Shown piece by piece: positions 34,390-42,314 of a DNA stretch of 64,000 nucleotides (position 1 is its first letter; each line of letters begins with the position of its first letter). The position numbers and the translations under genes are program-made. The stretch comes from Micrococcaceae bacterium Sec5.7 (GTDB taxonomy: Bacteria; Actinomycetota; Actinomycetes; Actinomycetales; Micrococcaceae): NCBI GenBank assembly GCA_039636785.1, contig CP144169.1, forward strand, positions 4,154,001 to 4,218,000, written 5' to 3'. Under the pieces are notes generated by a model. It made no database searches, was not told the DNA's origin, and saw only the letters and a list, made by a program, of their open reading frames with translations.

Positions 34390-35763
34390 TCAGGCCGACT
34401 TGGCAGCTGACCCTGTGCGGGACTGCGGCTGTTGGCCGGGGTCCGCATGCGCGGCCAGGTCCACGGTGAGGCCGTAGAGGGCTTCCAACGCTGCGGTGTA
34501 ATCGTCCTGCCGCCCGGCGGCAGCGAGCTCCCTGGCGCGGGACGTCGGCACATGCATCAGTTGCCGGACCACACGGCGGAGGGCAAACTCCACAGCCTCC
34601 GCCGTGTCCGTGCCGCCATGCTGGGCTTTGACTCGCTGCATTTCGGCGGTGAGGACCTGCTGCATGTGCCGGCGGAGGGCCACAATGGCGGGGTCTATCA
34701 CGCGGGTTCTCTGCTCCTCCTCGAAGCGGTGGGCCGCTTGCCGGGCCAGCTGGTGGGCGCGCCGGAGCACCTCTGAATGCTCCGGCGGGGCGGCGAGCCT
34801 TACGGATTCGAGCGTGATCAGTTCAATGCCGGGAAGCGCCGCGATGCCTGTATCGAAATCGTGGCTAAGGGCGAGGTCGATGACAACCAGCGGTCCGGCC
34901 GCACCTTGCCGGAAATCGCGGAAGGTGGACGTTCGGACATGCCGGCCACGTCCGCTGCAGCCGATGACAACATCAGCCCGGCGGATTGCCGCGGGCAACT
35001 GCGCCGGGGTCAACCAGGCCGCCCCGCGGGCCGAAGCAAACGCTTCCGCGCGGCCGGACCAGGAAAACACCGATACGTCAGGGCAGTTCTCGGCGCGGAG
35101 CTGTGCCATGGTGCAGCCTGCATAGGCTCCCGTGCCGAAGACCACCACGGACATCTCGGACAGGTCCTTGCGGGGGAAGCGATCCGCTGCCAATTCGAGG
35201 GCCAGGGAGACCACAGAGCGGCCTGCGCCGCCGAGTGCGGTCTGGGCGCCCACCTCCCGGGCAGCGCGGGATGCGGCCTGGAAAAGACGGGTGAGCCCTC
35301 CGCTGGCGTTGTCCGATTCCTGGGCCTCCGTGAGGGAGCGGCGGATCTGGCCGGCGATCTCGCGCTCGCCGAGCACGGCGGAATCAAGGCCGGCGCCCAC
35401 AGCAAACAGGTGCTCGGCCACCGCCGGACCCGTGAGGCAAACGAAGGCCGAAGCGATGTCCGGCTCGGGGACCCCGGAGCAATCACTGATGATCGCCGTG
35501 ACCGCACGGCGTGCTCCGGCGGCATCCTGGCCCGGCGAAACTTCGCAGTAGATCTCGAAGCGGTTGCACGTGGCCAGGACTGCCGCGCCGGACACGGCAG
35601 GGCTGCCGGCCAGTACGGCCGGTGTAATCCGCACGGGTCCGGAGCAAAGGCGGGCCAGAAAATCCAGGCCGGCAATCCGGTGCGTCGCCACCAGAGCGAG
35701 GAGGACCGGGCGCGTCCCCGAGCAAGAGGGGGCGAAATCGGACGGATCAGGACGCTGAGACAT
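34390..35763 (-). CDS. hemA: glutamyl-tRNA reductase (HemA) homologue
   Basis: This protein reduces glutamyl-tRNA to glutamate semialdehyde for tetrapyrrole synthesis. LATCNRFEIYCE contains the catalytic Cys in the STCNRTEIY motif. AGLDSAVLGEREIAGQIR is the tRNA-contact and catalytic-domain signature. A Rossmann domain (VVVFGTGAYAG) and a C-terminal dimerisation helix follow. ATG at 35763 gives 457 residues. The frame is open to 36021 but without support. No other haem gene is nearby, and the sequence looks somewhat diverged, so it may be a second copy. Confidence 0.85.
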   Translation of the reverse strand: MSQRPDPSDFAPSCSGTRPVLLALVATHRIAGLDFLARLCSGPVRITPAVLAGSPAVSGAAVLATCNRFEIYCEVSPGQDAAGARRAVTAIISDCSGVPEPDIASAFVCLTGPAVAEHLFAVGAGLDSAVLGEREIAGQIRRSLTEAQESDNASGGLTRLFQAASRAAREVGAQTALGGAGRSVVSLALELAADRFPRKDLSEMSVVVFGTGAYAGCTMAQLRAENCPDVSVFSWSGRAEAFASARGAAWLTPAQLPAAIRRADVVIGCSGRGRHVRTSTFRDFRQGAAGPLVVIDLALSHDFDTGIAALPGIELITLESVRLAAPPEHSEVLRRAHQLARQAAHRFEEEQRTRVIDPAIVALRRHMQQVLTAEMQRVKAQHGGTDTAEAVEFALRRVVRQLMHVPTSRARELAAAGRQDDYTAALEALYGLTVDLAAHADPGQQPQSRTGSAAKSA

Positions 35764-36023
35764 CGCCGTCACCTTCCTCCCATGATTCCCCGGCACGAGC
35801 CTCGATGTTGACCACATCGAAAAGACCTTGCTGAAAGAGTTGTCCATGGACCTTGGGAATACCTTGGGGCAAGGCGCGTCCCGTGGCACCCCACGGCCGG
35901 CAGCGGGGGCAGCCAGCTGGTTCCGGGCACCCTCCATGACCTTGCAATTCGGAGATGACAGTGAAATCTTCGCCGTTTCTGCAACGATGTAGCTAGACCA
36001 AATACCGGGAGAAGGAAGCACCG

Positions 36024-37028
36024 ATGGCCGTGACCATGAACGACGTTGCGCGTGCCGCGGGCGTTTCGCTGAAAACCGTGTCCAATGTGCTCAATGACTA
36101 CGAGTTCATCCGTCCGGCCACCAAGCAGAAAGTGCTGGATGCGATCGCCGAGCTGGACTATGAAGCCAATCTGACCGCCCGCAGCCTTCGCTCCGGAAAA
36201 ACCCGGATGCTGGGCCTGGTCCTCTCCGATCTTTCCGCGCCGTACTACGCCGAGCTGGCGTCCAAGCTGATGACCGCTGCCGCCGCGCGGGGTTACCGCG
36301 TCCTGGTGGAGCAGTCTGCGGCCACGGCGGAAAACGAACTGAGCGCGCTGCAGGGGCCGTTCCGCCAATTGACAGACGGGCTGCTCTTCACACCGCTGAT
36401 TCTCGAGGCCGACGCCGTTGCGGCCCGCCGTGGCAGCAAGCCGATTGTGATGCTCGGGGAGCACATCATGGATCCCCGCTTTGACCTGGTCACCATGAAG
36501 AATGAGGAGGCCGCCCAGGCGGTCACGGCGCACCTCTTGGCGGCAGGCCGCCGTCGGATAGCCGTTGTCGGTGCTGCTGCGGAGGATTCCGCAGGAAGCC
36601 CAGGCCTGCGCCTGACTGGCTACCGTAAAGCGCTGGCTGCCGCGGGCGTGAGATTTGACCCTGGGCTGGTGGTGCCGTGCGGGTGGCGGCGTGACGCCGG
36701 CGCGACGGCGGTTGGCGGCCTGGCGGACCGCGGCGTCCGGTTTGATGCTGTGTTCGGGCTGAACGACGCCGTTGCCCTGGGAGCGATGCACGAGCTGCTG
36801 ATCCGCGGGGTGAAAGTTCCACAGGATGTTGCGCTTGCCGGGTTCGATGACATCGATGAGGCCCGCTTCGCCGCGCCGTCGCTCACCACGGTGGCGCCCG
36901 GAATGGATGAAATCGCCGAACGGTCAATCGGTCTTCTGCTGGACCGCATCGAAGGTGTTGAATCAGCCCTTGACGGCATTCATGTGTTGGCTGGGTTCGA
37001 ACTCAAAGTCCGTGATTCCGCGCCGTAG
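36024..37028 (+). CDS. LacI family transcriptional regulator, possible arabinose repressor
   Basis: The 334-residue protein has a LacI HTH (NDVARAAGVSLKTVSNVLND, about 6-25), hinge ending ARSLRSGKTR, and an effector domain with FGLNDAVALGAMHEL and LAGFDDIDEARFAAPSLTTV. It is the nearest LacI-type protein to the ara and abf operators, so it could be their repressor. No copy of TTGTTAGCGCT lies before its own start, which leaves that open. GAAGGAAG precedes the ATG. Confidence 0.88.
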   Translation: MAVTMNDVARAAGVSLKTVSNVLNDYEFIRPATKQKVLDAIAELDYEANLTARSLRSGKTRMLGLVLSDLSAPYYAELASKLMTAAAARGYRVLVEQSAATAENELSALQGPFRQLTDGLLFTPLILEADAVAARRGSKPIVMLGEHIMDPRFDLVTMKNEEAAQAVTAHLLAAGRRRIAVVGAAAEDSAGSPGLRLTGYRKALAAAGVRFDPGLVVPCGWRRDAGATAVGGLADRGVRFDAVFGLNDAVALGAMHELLIRGVKVPQDVALAGFDDIDEARFAAPSLTTVAPGMDEIAERSIGLLLDRIEGVESALDGIHVLAGFELKVRDSAP

Positions 37029-37031
37029 CCA

Positions 37032-37505
37032 TCACCGCCCTGGCCACTCCCGACCGCAGACACCGCCGACCGCAGTCACCGGCCGGTGCCGGGAAGACTG
37101 GGCCGTAAGTGCCCGCATGCTGTTGTTGCGCTTTTCATGCGTCAGTTCAGCCAGCCCCAGGGATTCAAGCAGCGGGGGAAGGTACATGGCAAACCTGCCC
37201 CGGTAGCCCTTCCTCAGTCCGTACCAGCCGCCCACCGGATTCCCTGCGTCGCGGCCCCAGGCCTCAACGGTGCCGTCCGCCGCGGGCTTGTCTTCATCGG
37301 CAGCCCCCAGCGGAACCCAATCTCCTTGGTCAACGAGCCACGCGTGCAAGTCGTCGATGGCCGCCAGGTGATACTTCAGCGTTGTGGATCCGACCTGGCA
37401 CACAAGCGCCGGAGGATCTGAGTCCTCGTCCCGGTACATCGAGTATTCGGAGGTGCCCGGAGCTGTCGTCAGAATCCAGGGATCGTCTTTTGAACCAAGC
37501 GCCAT
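37032..37505 (-). CDS. conserved hypothetical protein
   Basis: This small soluble protein of 157 residues begins MALGSKDDPWILTTAPGTSE. It is rich in Trp and Gly in the centre (VEAWGRDAGNPVGGWYGLRKGYRGRF) and acidic overall. I recall similar Arthrobacter proteins of unknown function, usually shorter at the end. The last 30 residues here (from AQSSRHRP) look unlike the rest and may be read-through into non-coding sequence. It converges with the LacI gene with a 3-bp gap. Confidence 0.65.
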   Translation of the reverse strand: MALGSKDDPWILTTAPGTSEYSMYRDEDSDPPALVCQVGSTTLKYHLAAIDDLHAWLVDQGDWVPLGAADEDKPAADGTVEAWGRDAGNPVGGWYGLRKGYRGRFAMYLPPLLESLGLAELTHEKRNNSMRALTAQSSRHRPVTAVGGVCGREWPGR

Positions 37506-37673
37506 GGTTGTGTCCGTCTTCGATGTTCCGGGTAGCGGGGTGATGCTGTCAGCTTACCGAGGCGCCCGGACTTCCGCAGCAGCCAGGGCTTTGGAAATCT
37601 CACCGAAACGTCTCCGGCGGCGCCAACGGCCCAGGCGATTGCCGTGACGGCACGACGACTATCAGGGGAAGCA

Positions 37674-38035
37674 TCAGAGGGCTCCTACCCCGGCCGTAAT
37701 CAGTCCGGTGCCTGCCGAAGCCAGTCCGAGCGTCACGACGGCCGCGCCCACCCACACCAGAATGAACAACCGGTTGGGCTTTTCCGGACTCGGCCCCGGT
37801 ACGGAGAGGAAGAACCCGGCCGGCATCAGAATCGCGTCGATCGGAACCCCCGCGGGCCAGATAGTCCCAGAACCCGATTACGCCGGCGGCATCAACAACG
37901 GTAAGGATGGCGATGCCCAAGATGAGGAGGACCGCTGTGTGCGCGTGGCCGGCGCGGAAGAAGCCTCTCTGAAGATCGTTGGCTGGCACGGCGCCTCTTC
38001 CAATGCGAACCAGGACGTCGTCTGCTCTCAAGTTC
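37674..38035 (-). pseudogene. decayed integral membrane protein gene
   Basis: One minus-strand frame reads RADDVLVRIGRGAVPANDL then FFRAGHAHTAVLLILGIAI, ending near FWDYLARGG. A second frame continues with ILMPAGFFLSVPGPSPEKPN then LFILVWVGAAVVTLGLASAG to a stop at 37674. The two join at a C5 tract near 37846-37850, so a one-base shift has split one hydrophobic protein of about four helices. Its own start is missing, since homology stops at about 38030 where a different fragment begins. Confidence 0.6.
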
Positions 38036-38109
38036 GCCGCGCTCGACGGCGTGCCCGCTGCCGGGATCCAGTTCGATCCGGAACTGGTGATGCCATGCGG
38101 TTGGCCACC
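38029..38109 (+). pseudogene. fragment of a LacI-type regulator
   Basis: The plus strand encodes ALDGVPAAGIQFDPELVMPC followed by GW. This parallels RKALAAAGVRFDPGLVVPC of the LacI regulator at 36024 (effector domain, near residue 205-225). Neither side extends the similarity, so only about 27 codons survive. It lies between the decayed membrane gene and the end of the carboxyltransferase gene. Confidence 0.45.
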
Positions 38110-38116
38110 GCAGATT

Positions 38117-39688
38117 TCAGTTGCAAGCCAATGCTGTCTGGAGCACACATGCCGCCGCGGTCTCCTGCGGGAGTCGGCCGAATTTATCGAATCGTTCGGC
38201 CCTCTTGGTGATCATGTTGTGGCTGCGTCCGGCACGGTTCAGGGTCCGCAGGGACAGGAGTTCGTCCTGAATTACGGTTCCCATCCGAGAACAGAGATCT
38301 GATTCCGAATCCGCGTTCTCTTCGGGGACGATCCGATCGACGATGCCCGCTGCTTCCAGTTCCATGGCGCTGATTCCCTGTGCCCTGGCGATATGTGCAG
38401 CGTTGGCGGATGATTTGTAGAGAATTACGGAAGCGCCTTCAGGCGGAAGCGGCGCAAGCCAGCCGTGTTGGGCAGCGATTATCCTGTCGGCCGGCAGCAG
38501 GGCCAGTGCCCCGCCCCCGGCTCCCTGCCCAAGGATCACGCTCAGGGTGGGCGTTTCCAGCCTGATGAGGCGGGCCAGTGACCGGGCGATCTCGCCGGCA
38601 AGACTTCCTTCCTCAGCGGCCGGAGAAATGTCCGCTCCGGCGGTGTCGATGATGGACAGCAGTGGCAGGTTCAGCTGTGCTGCCAGTTCCATGCCGCGCT
38701 GTGCGGTTCGGAGGCTGGCTGGGCCGAATGCGTATCCGGGTCCTCGCGGTCGGCGGTGGCCGAGGACGACGCTGGGGTGGTGGCCGAAAAGTGCCAGTGC
38801 GATGAAGATTCCGTCTTCGCTTTCCCCGCGCCCGGTTCCGTGGAGAAAAGTAACGTCGGTGGCCGTAGTGTGCAGGATGTCCAGCGCTTCCGGGCGTTCG
38901 GGCCTCCGGGTTCGGAGGACCGACTCCCACGCGTCAGATGATGCCGCAGGGGGACCGGCGTCAAGCAGGGGCACGTCGTCCGGGATGCCTGGCCCGGCGC
39001 ACATCACACGCAGCAGGGGTCGAAAGTGAGCCCTCAGGTTCTCTGGCCTAACGACGGCGTCGATGATCCCCCGTTGCTGCAGGTTTTCTGAGACCTGGAT
39101 ACCTTCCGGGAAGGGCCTTTCGTTGAGGGCTTCGTAAACCTTTGGACCGAGGAATCCAAGCAGCGCGCCGGGTTCGGCTGCGGTGACATGGCCGAGGGAA
39201 CCCCATGAGGCCATGACTCCACCGGTGGTCGGGTTACGGAGGTAGACAAGGTAGGGCAGTCCGGCGGCCTTATGCGCTTCTACGGCCGCCGTTATCCTGA
39301 TCATTTGGGCAAAGGCTGCGGTTCCTTCCTGCATCCGTGTGCCACCGGAGACGGGGAATGCAATCAATGGCAGACCGGATGCTGTGGCGGCGCGGACGGC
39401 GTCGTAGATCCGGTGGGCGGTAGCGACTCCAATCGATCCGGCGAGAAAATCGAACTCCGAGACGATGACAGCTGCATCCTGGTCATGAATGGTTCCCCGT
39501 CCGGTGATGACGGCTTCGTCCAGTCCGGTTCGTTGCCGGGCACGGTTGAGTTTCTCCGCGTACTCGTCTCCGATGCCGGCCTCGTCGAGAACGGGTTTGT
39601 CCCAGCTGGTGAAGCTGCCTGGGTCCAGTACCTGGGCCAGAAGTTGCCTGGCCGGTGACCTGTTGATGGAGGGGCTTTCGATGTTCAT
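38117..39688 (-). CDS. fused AccD/AccA-like acyl-CoA carboxyltransferase
   Basis: This 523-residue protein joins a beta-type half (PVSGGTRMQEGTAAFAQMIR, LRNPTTGGVMASWGSLGHV, EGIQVSENLQQRGIIDAVV) to an alpha-type half (GHRRPRGPGYAFG, IIDTAGADISPAAEEGSLAG, LGQGAGGGALALLPADRI). Such fusions transfer carboxyl groups between biotin and acyl-CoA. The C4 zinc ribbon usual in AccD is absent, and no biotin carboxylase or carrier gene adjoins. It may serve a special acyl-CoA or act as a decarboxylase component. ATG at 39688 overlaps the CoA-transferase stop (ATGA). Confidence 0.85.
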   Translation of the reverse strand: MNIESPSINRSPARQLLAQVLDPGSFTSWDKPVLDEAGIGDEYAEKLNRARQRTGLDEAVITGRGTIHDQDAAVIVSEFDFLAGSIGVATAHRIYDAVRAATASGLPLIAFPVSGGTRMQEGTAAFAQMIRITAAVEAHKAAGLPYLVYLRNPTTGGVMASWGSLGHVTAAEPGALLGFLGPKVYEALNERPFPEGIQVSENLQQRGIIDAVVRPENLRAHFRPLLRVMCAGPGIPDDVPLLDAGPPAASSDAWESVLRTRRPERPEALDILHTTATDVTFLHGTGRGESEDGIFIALALFGHHPSVVLGHRRPRGPGYAFGPASLRTAQRGMELAAQLNLPLLSIIDTAGADISPAAEEGSLAGEIARSLARLIRLETPTLSVILGQGAGGGALALLPADRIIAAQHGWLAPLPPEGASVILYKSSANAAHIARAQGISAMELEAAGIVDRIVPEENADSESDLCSRMGTVIQDELLSLRTLNRAGRSHNMITKRAERFDKFGRLPQETAAACVLQTALACN

Positions 39689-40875
39689 GGGGCCACGTTC
39701 TCCTCGCTGAGCCACTTCCTGATGATCGCTCCGTGTTCGTTCAGCGTCGGTGGTGGCAGGGTAGGCGTGAGGAATCCGTCGTCATACCTGACCGGCGGGC
39801 CGGGCAGTGTGATGGGTCCGAGGGTGGAATGGATGACATCAAGGAGCAGCCCCTGGGATCGGGTCTGCTCCCATTCGTAGACTTCATTGATGCTGCGCAG
39901 TTTTCCGCACGGGATGCCTGTGCTTGTCAGAACGGTAAGTGCGTCGGCAACGGTCCACCGGGAGAGTTCTTCTTCGAGTTCTTCAATTAGATCAGCACGG
40001 TTTTCCACCCGTGCAGCGTTGGTCGCCCATTCGGGTTTGGCCGGGTCGAGCGCGAGGGCGGTGGCAAGTTTGTGCCACTGGTTTTCGGACCCCACGGCCA
40101 GCTGGATGATCCCGTCAGCGCATTTGAACAATCCGTAGGGTGCGATGGCGGCGTGATGGTTGCCAGTTGGGTGGGGGGTTTCACCGGCGACGGTCCAGCG
40201 GGTTCCCTGAAAGGCGTGCACTCCGACCACCGCAGCCAACAGCGACGTTCGGACGATGCGGCCCCGCCCTGTCAGGTGCCGCTCGTAGAGTGCGGCGGCG
40301 ACTCCATACGCGCCGTACATGCCGGCCAGCAGATCGGCGATGGGTACTCCCACCTTGGTGGGGTTATCGGCGGAACCTCCGGTGACGGACATCAGGCCGG
40401 CTTCGCCCTGAACAATCTGGTCGTAGCCGGCGCGGCCGCCGTCGGGGCCGTCGTGGCCGAATCCGGAGATCGAAAGAATGATCAGGCGGGGATTGATAGT
40501 CCACAGGTGTTCTGTGCTGAGGCCAAGCCGGTCCATCACGCCTGGCCGGAAATTTTCCACGAGTACGTCGGACTTTTCGACCAGCCGGGTGAGCGTCTGG
40601 AAATCGGGTTCGAATTTCAGATCCAAGGCAATGGATTCCTTGCCGCGGTTGGCGGCGAGAAAATAAGTGGACTCACGATGTTCTTCGGGGCCGACAAACG
40701 GCGGTCCCCAGCCGCGTGTGTCGTCGCCGGTGCCGGGAGCCTCAACCTTGATGACCCGGGCCCCCATGTCTGCCATCATCATGGTGGCATGCGGCCCGGC
40801 CAGGGCGCGGGACAGATCGAGAACGGTCAGGTCCTCGAACGGGCCTTTGACCGCCGGGCGGATGGGTGCATTCAT
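39685..40875 (-). CDS. class III CoA-transferase, CaiB/BaiF family
   Basis: This 396-residue enzyme moves CoA between carboxylic acids through an aspartyl-CoA intermediate. ALAGPHATMMMADMGARVIK is the N-terminal Rossmann signature, NRGKESIALDL and ENFRPGVMDRLGL are family segments, and the catalytic Asp is probably the one in GVPIADLLAGMYGA. ATG at 40875 follows AAGGA. It is translationally coupled to the carboxyltransferase, so the two probably act on the same acid. A hairpin separates it from the transporter gene upstream. Confidence 0.92.
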   Translation of the reverse strand: MNAPIRPAVKGPFEDLTVLDLSRALAGPHATMMMADMGARVIKVEAPGTGDDTRGWGPPFVGPEEHRESTYFLAANRGKESIALDLKFEPDFQTLTRLVEKSDVLVENFRPGVMDRLGLSTEHLWTINPRLIILSISGFGHDGPDGGRAGYDQIVQGEAGLMSVTGGSADNPTKVGVPIADLLAGMYGAYGVAAALYERHLTGRGRIVRTSLLAAVVGVHAFQGTRWTVAGETPHPTGNHHAAIAPYGLFKCADGIIQLAVGSENQWHKLATALALDPAKPEWATNAARVENRADLIEELEEELSRWTVADALTVLTSTGIPCGKLRSINEVYEWEQTRSQGLLLDVIHSTLGPITLPGPPVRYDDGFLTPTLPPPTLNEHGAIIRKWLSEENVAP

Positions 40876-40909
40876 GGTGTTTTCCTTCATTGTGCTGCTC
40901 AAGGAGGAC

Positions 40910-40953
40910 CTGTCCCCTCCCATCCGCCATGGCAACGGAGGGCGAGGGGACAG
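40910..40953 (-). terminator. attenuator-like hairpin between transporter and CoA-transferase
   Basis: CTGTCCCCTC pairs perfectly with GAGGGGACAG over 10 bp, with a smaller CCG/CGG stem inside. It lies 12 bp after the transporter stop within an otherwise single-strand gene run, so it may lower expression of the two enzyme genes or protect the upstream mRNA. Confidence 0.55.
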
Positions 40954-40965
40954 GGCGGCTAATGC

Positions 40966-42285
40966 CTAGCGGATTCCGCGGTACTTCAGACCAGCGGCCA
41001 ATGCCGCGATGCTGAGGCAGGCCAGGACTGCCAGGTAGTATCCCGGTGCCATGGGCTGGCCGGTTGCCTCGACGAGGAAGGCGGCCATCATAGGGGTGAA
41101 TCCGCCGAAGACGGCGACGGCGGTGTTGTAGCTGAAGGACAGCCCGGTTGCCCGGGACCTTGCAGGGAAGGCATCGGCCATCACCGACGGCAGAGCCCCG
41201 AAGTAGCTCGCCTTGAGAAGGCCGAGAGTGACCATCACCGCGGCCAGGACGAGGAACGATCTGCCGGAATTGAGCCAGATGAAAAGTGGTATGACGGACA
41301 GACCGATCACGACGGCGGCCGGAATCATGATGTTCAGCCGGCCAAACTTATCCGACAGGTGCCCGACGACAGGTGTGACGAACGTCAGAATGATGCCGGT
41401 CAGAACCAGGGTGGTGAAGGAAGCGGACTTTTCGATGCCGAGCTGGCTAATACCGAAGGTCGGCATGTACTGCATGACGAAATTGAGTGCGGTGGAGATA
41501 ACGAGCGCGCCGCCGGCGATGAGAATGCTGAGCTTCTGGGTCTTGAAAACGTCCCGGACCGGGGAATCCTTTACCGGTTCGACGTCGCGGGCGATGGGAG
41601 CTTCATCGACGTGCTTGCGGATGAAGTAACCGGCAGGTCCGACGAGGAGACCGAAGACGAAGGGGATACGCCAGCCCCAAGCCGACATGTCGGCGTCAGA
41701 GAGCACTCCGGTAAGGACTGCGACGAAGATGGCGGCCGTCAGGGTTCCCAGTCCCTGGCTGGCGAACTGGAAACTGCCGAGGAAGCCGCGCCGCTTCGAA
41801 TTCTGGGCCAGCAGGAAGGACGTGGCCGCACCGAACTCACCGCCGGCGGAAAAGCCCTGGACCAGCCTGCCCACAATGATGCCAATCGGCGCGAACATGC
41901 CGATGGTGTCAAACCCGGGCATGAACGCAATGAGGGCGGTTCCGGCCACCATCAGACGGATGGTGAGCATCAGGCCCTTTTTGAGCCCTTTTCGATCCGC
42001 ATACGAGCCCAGGATCAATCCGCCCAGGGGCCTGATGAGGTAAGAGGCCCCGAAGACTGCGAAGGTCTGGATGATCTGGGTGGCGGGGTTGTCTGACGGG
42101 AAAAAGTTGTGTCCGATGTAGATGGCCAGCAGCGCGTAAATGGACATGTCATACCATTCGAGCGCATTGCCGATCGTCGCCGCCACTACACCACGGGTGT
42201 TGGATGTGCGTTTGGTGGCCGGAGCCGTTGCATCAGTGGTGGCTGATGCCGGGGCTCCCTGCTGGATTTTGTTGCTGCTGATCAT
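40966..42285 (-). CDS. MFS transporter, metabolite:H+ symporter (MHS) family
   Basis: The 439-residue protein has twelve hydrophobic segments. GNALEWYDMSIYALLAIYIG is the MHS entry signature, GSYADRKGLKKGLML the loop 2-3 motif, and GHLSDKFGRLNIM its second copy. MHS proteins import citrate, alpha-ketoglutarate, other dicarboxylates, betaines or shikimate. ATG at 42285 has CGGAG upstream. The gene lies between the M20 peptidase and the CoA-transferase in a minus-strand operon, which suggests that it imports the operon's substrate. Confidence 0.9.
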   Translation of the reverse strand: MISSNKIQQGAPASATTDATAPATKRTSNTRGVVAATIGNALEWYDMSIYALLAIYIGHNFFPSDNPATQIIQTFAVFGASYLIRPLGGLILGSYADRKGLKKGLMLTIRLMVAGTALIAFMPGFDTIGMFAPIGIIVGRLVQGFSAGGEFGAATSFLLAQNSKRRGFLGSFQFASQGLGTLTAAIFVAVLTGVLSDADMSAWGWRIPFVFGLLVGPAGYFIRKHVDEAPIARDVEPVKDSPVRDVFKTQKLSILIAGGALVISTALNFVMQYMPTFGISQLGIEKSASFTTLVLTGIILTFVTPVVGHLSDKFGRLNIMIPAAVVIGLSVIPLFIWLNSGRSFLVLAAVMVTLGLLKASYFGALPSVMADAFPARSRATGLSFSYNTAVAVFGGFTPMMAAFLVEATGQPMAPGYYLAVLACLSIAALAAGLKYRGIR

Positions 42286-42314
42286 TGCGGTACTCCGAAT
42301 CGTGTGATCTGGGA

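Noticed and set aside
34390-36021. 543-residue HemA starting at 36021
   Set aside because: The added 86 residues have no HemA similarity and overlap the LacI promoter region. ATG 35763 fits the family start.
37600-38148. Intact 182-residue protein on the minus strand
   Set aside because: The frame changes character in the middle and its homologous continuation is in another frame, so it is a broken gene rather than an intact one.
37644-38211. Plus-strand frames in the 37.6-38.2 kb gap as genes
   Set aside because: No start signals or family patterns apart from the short LacI-like piece.
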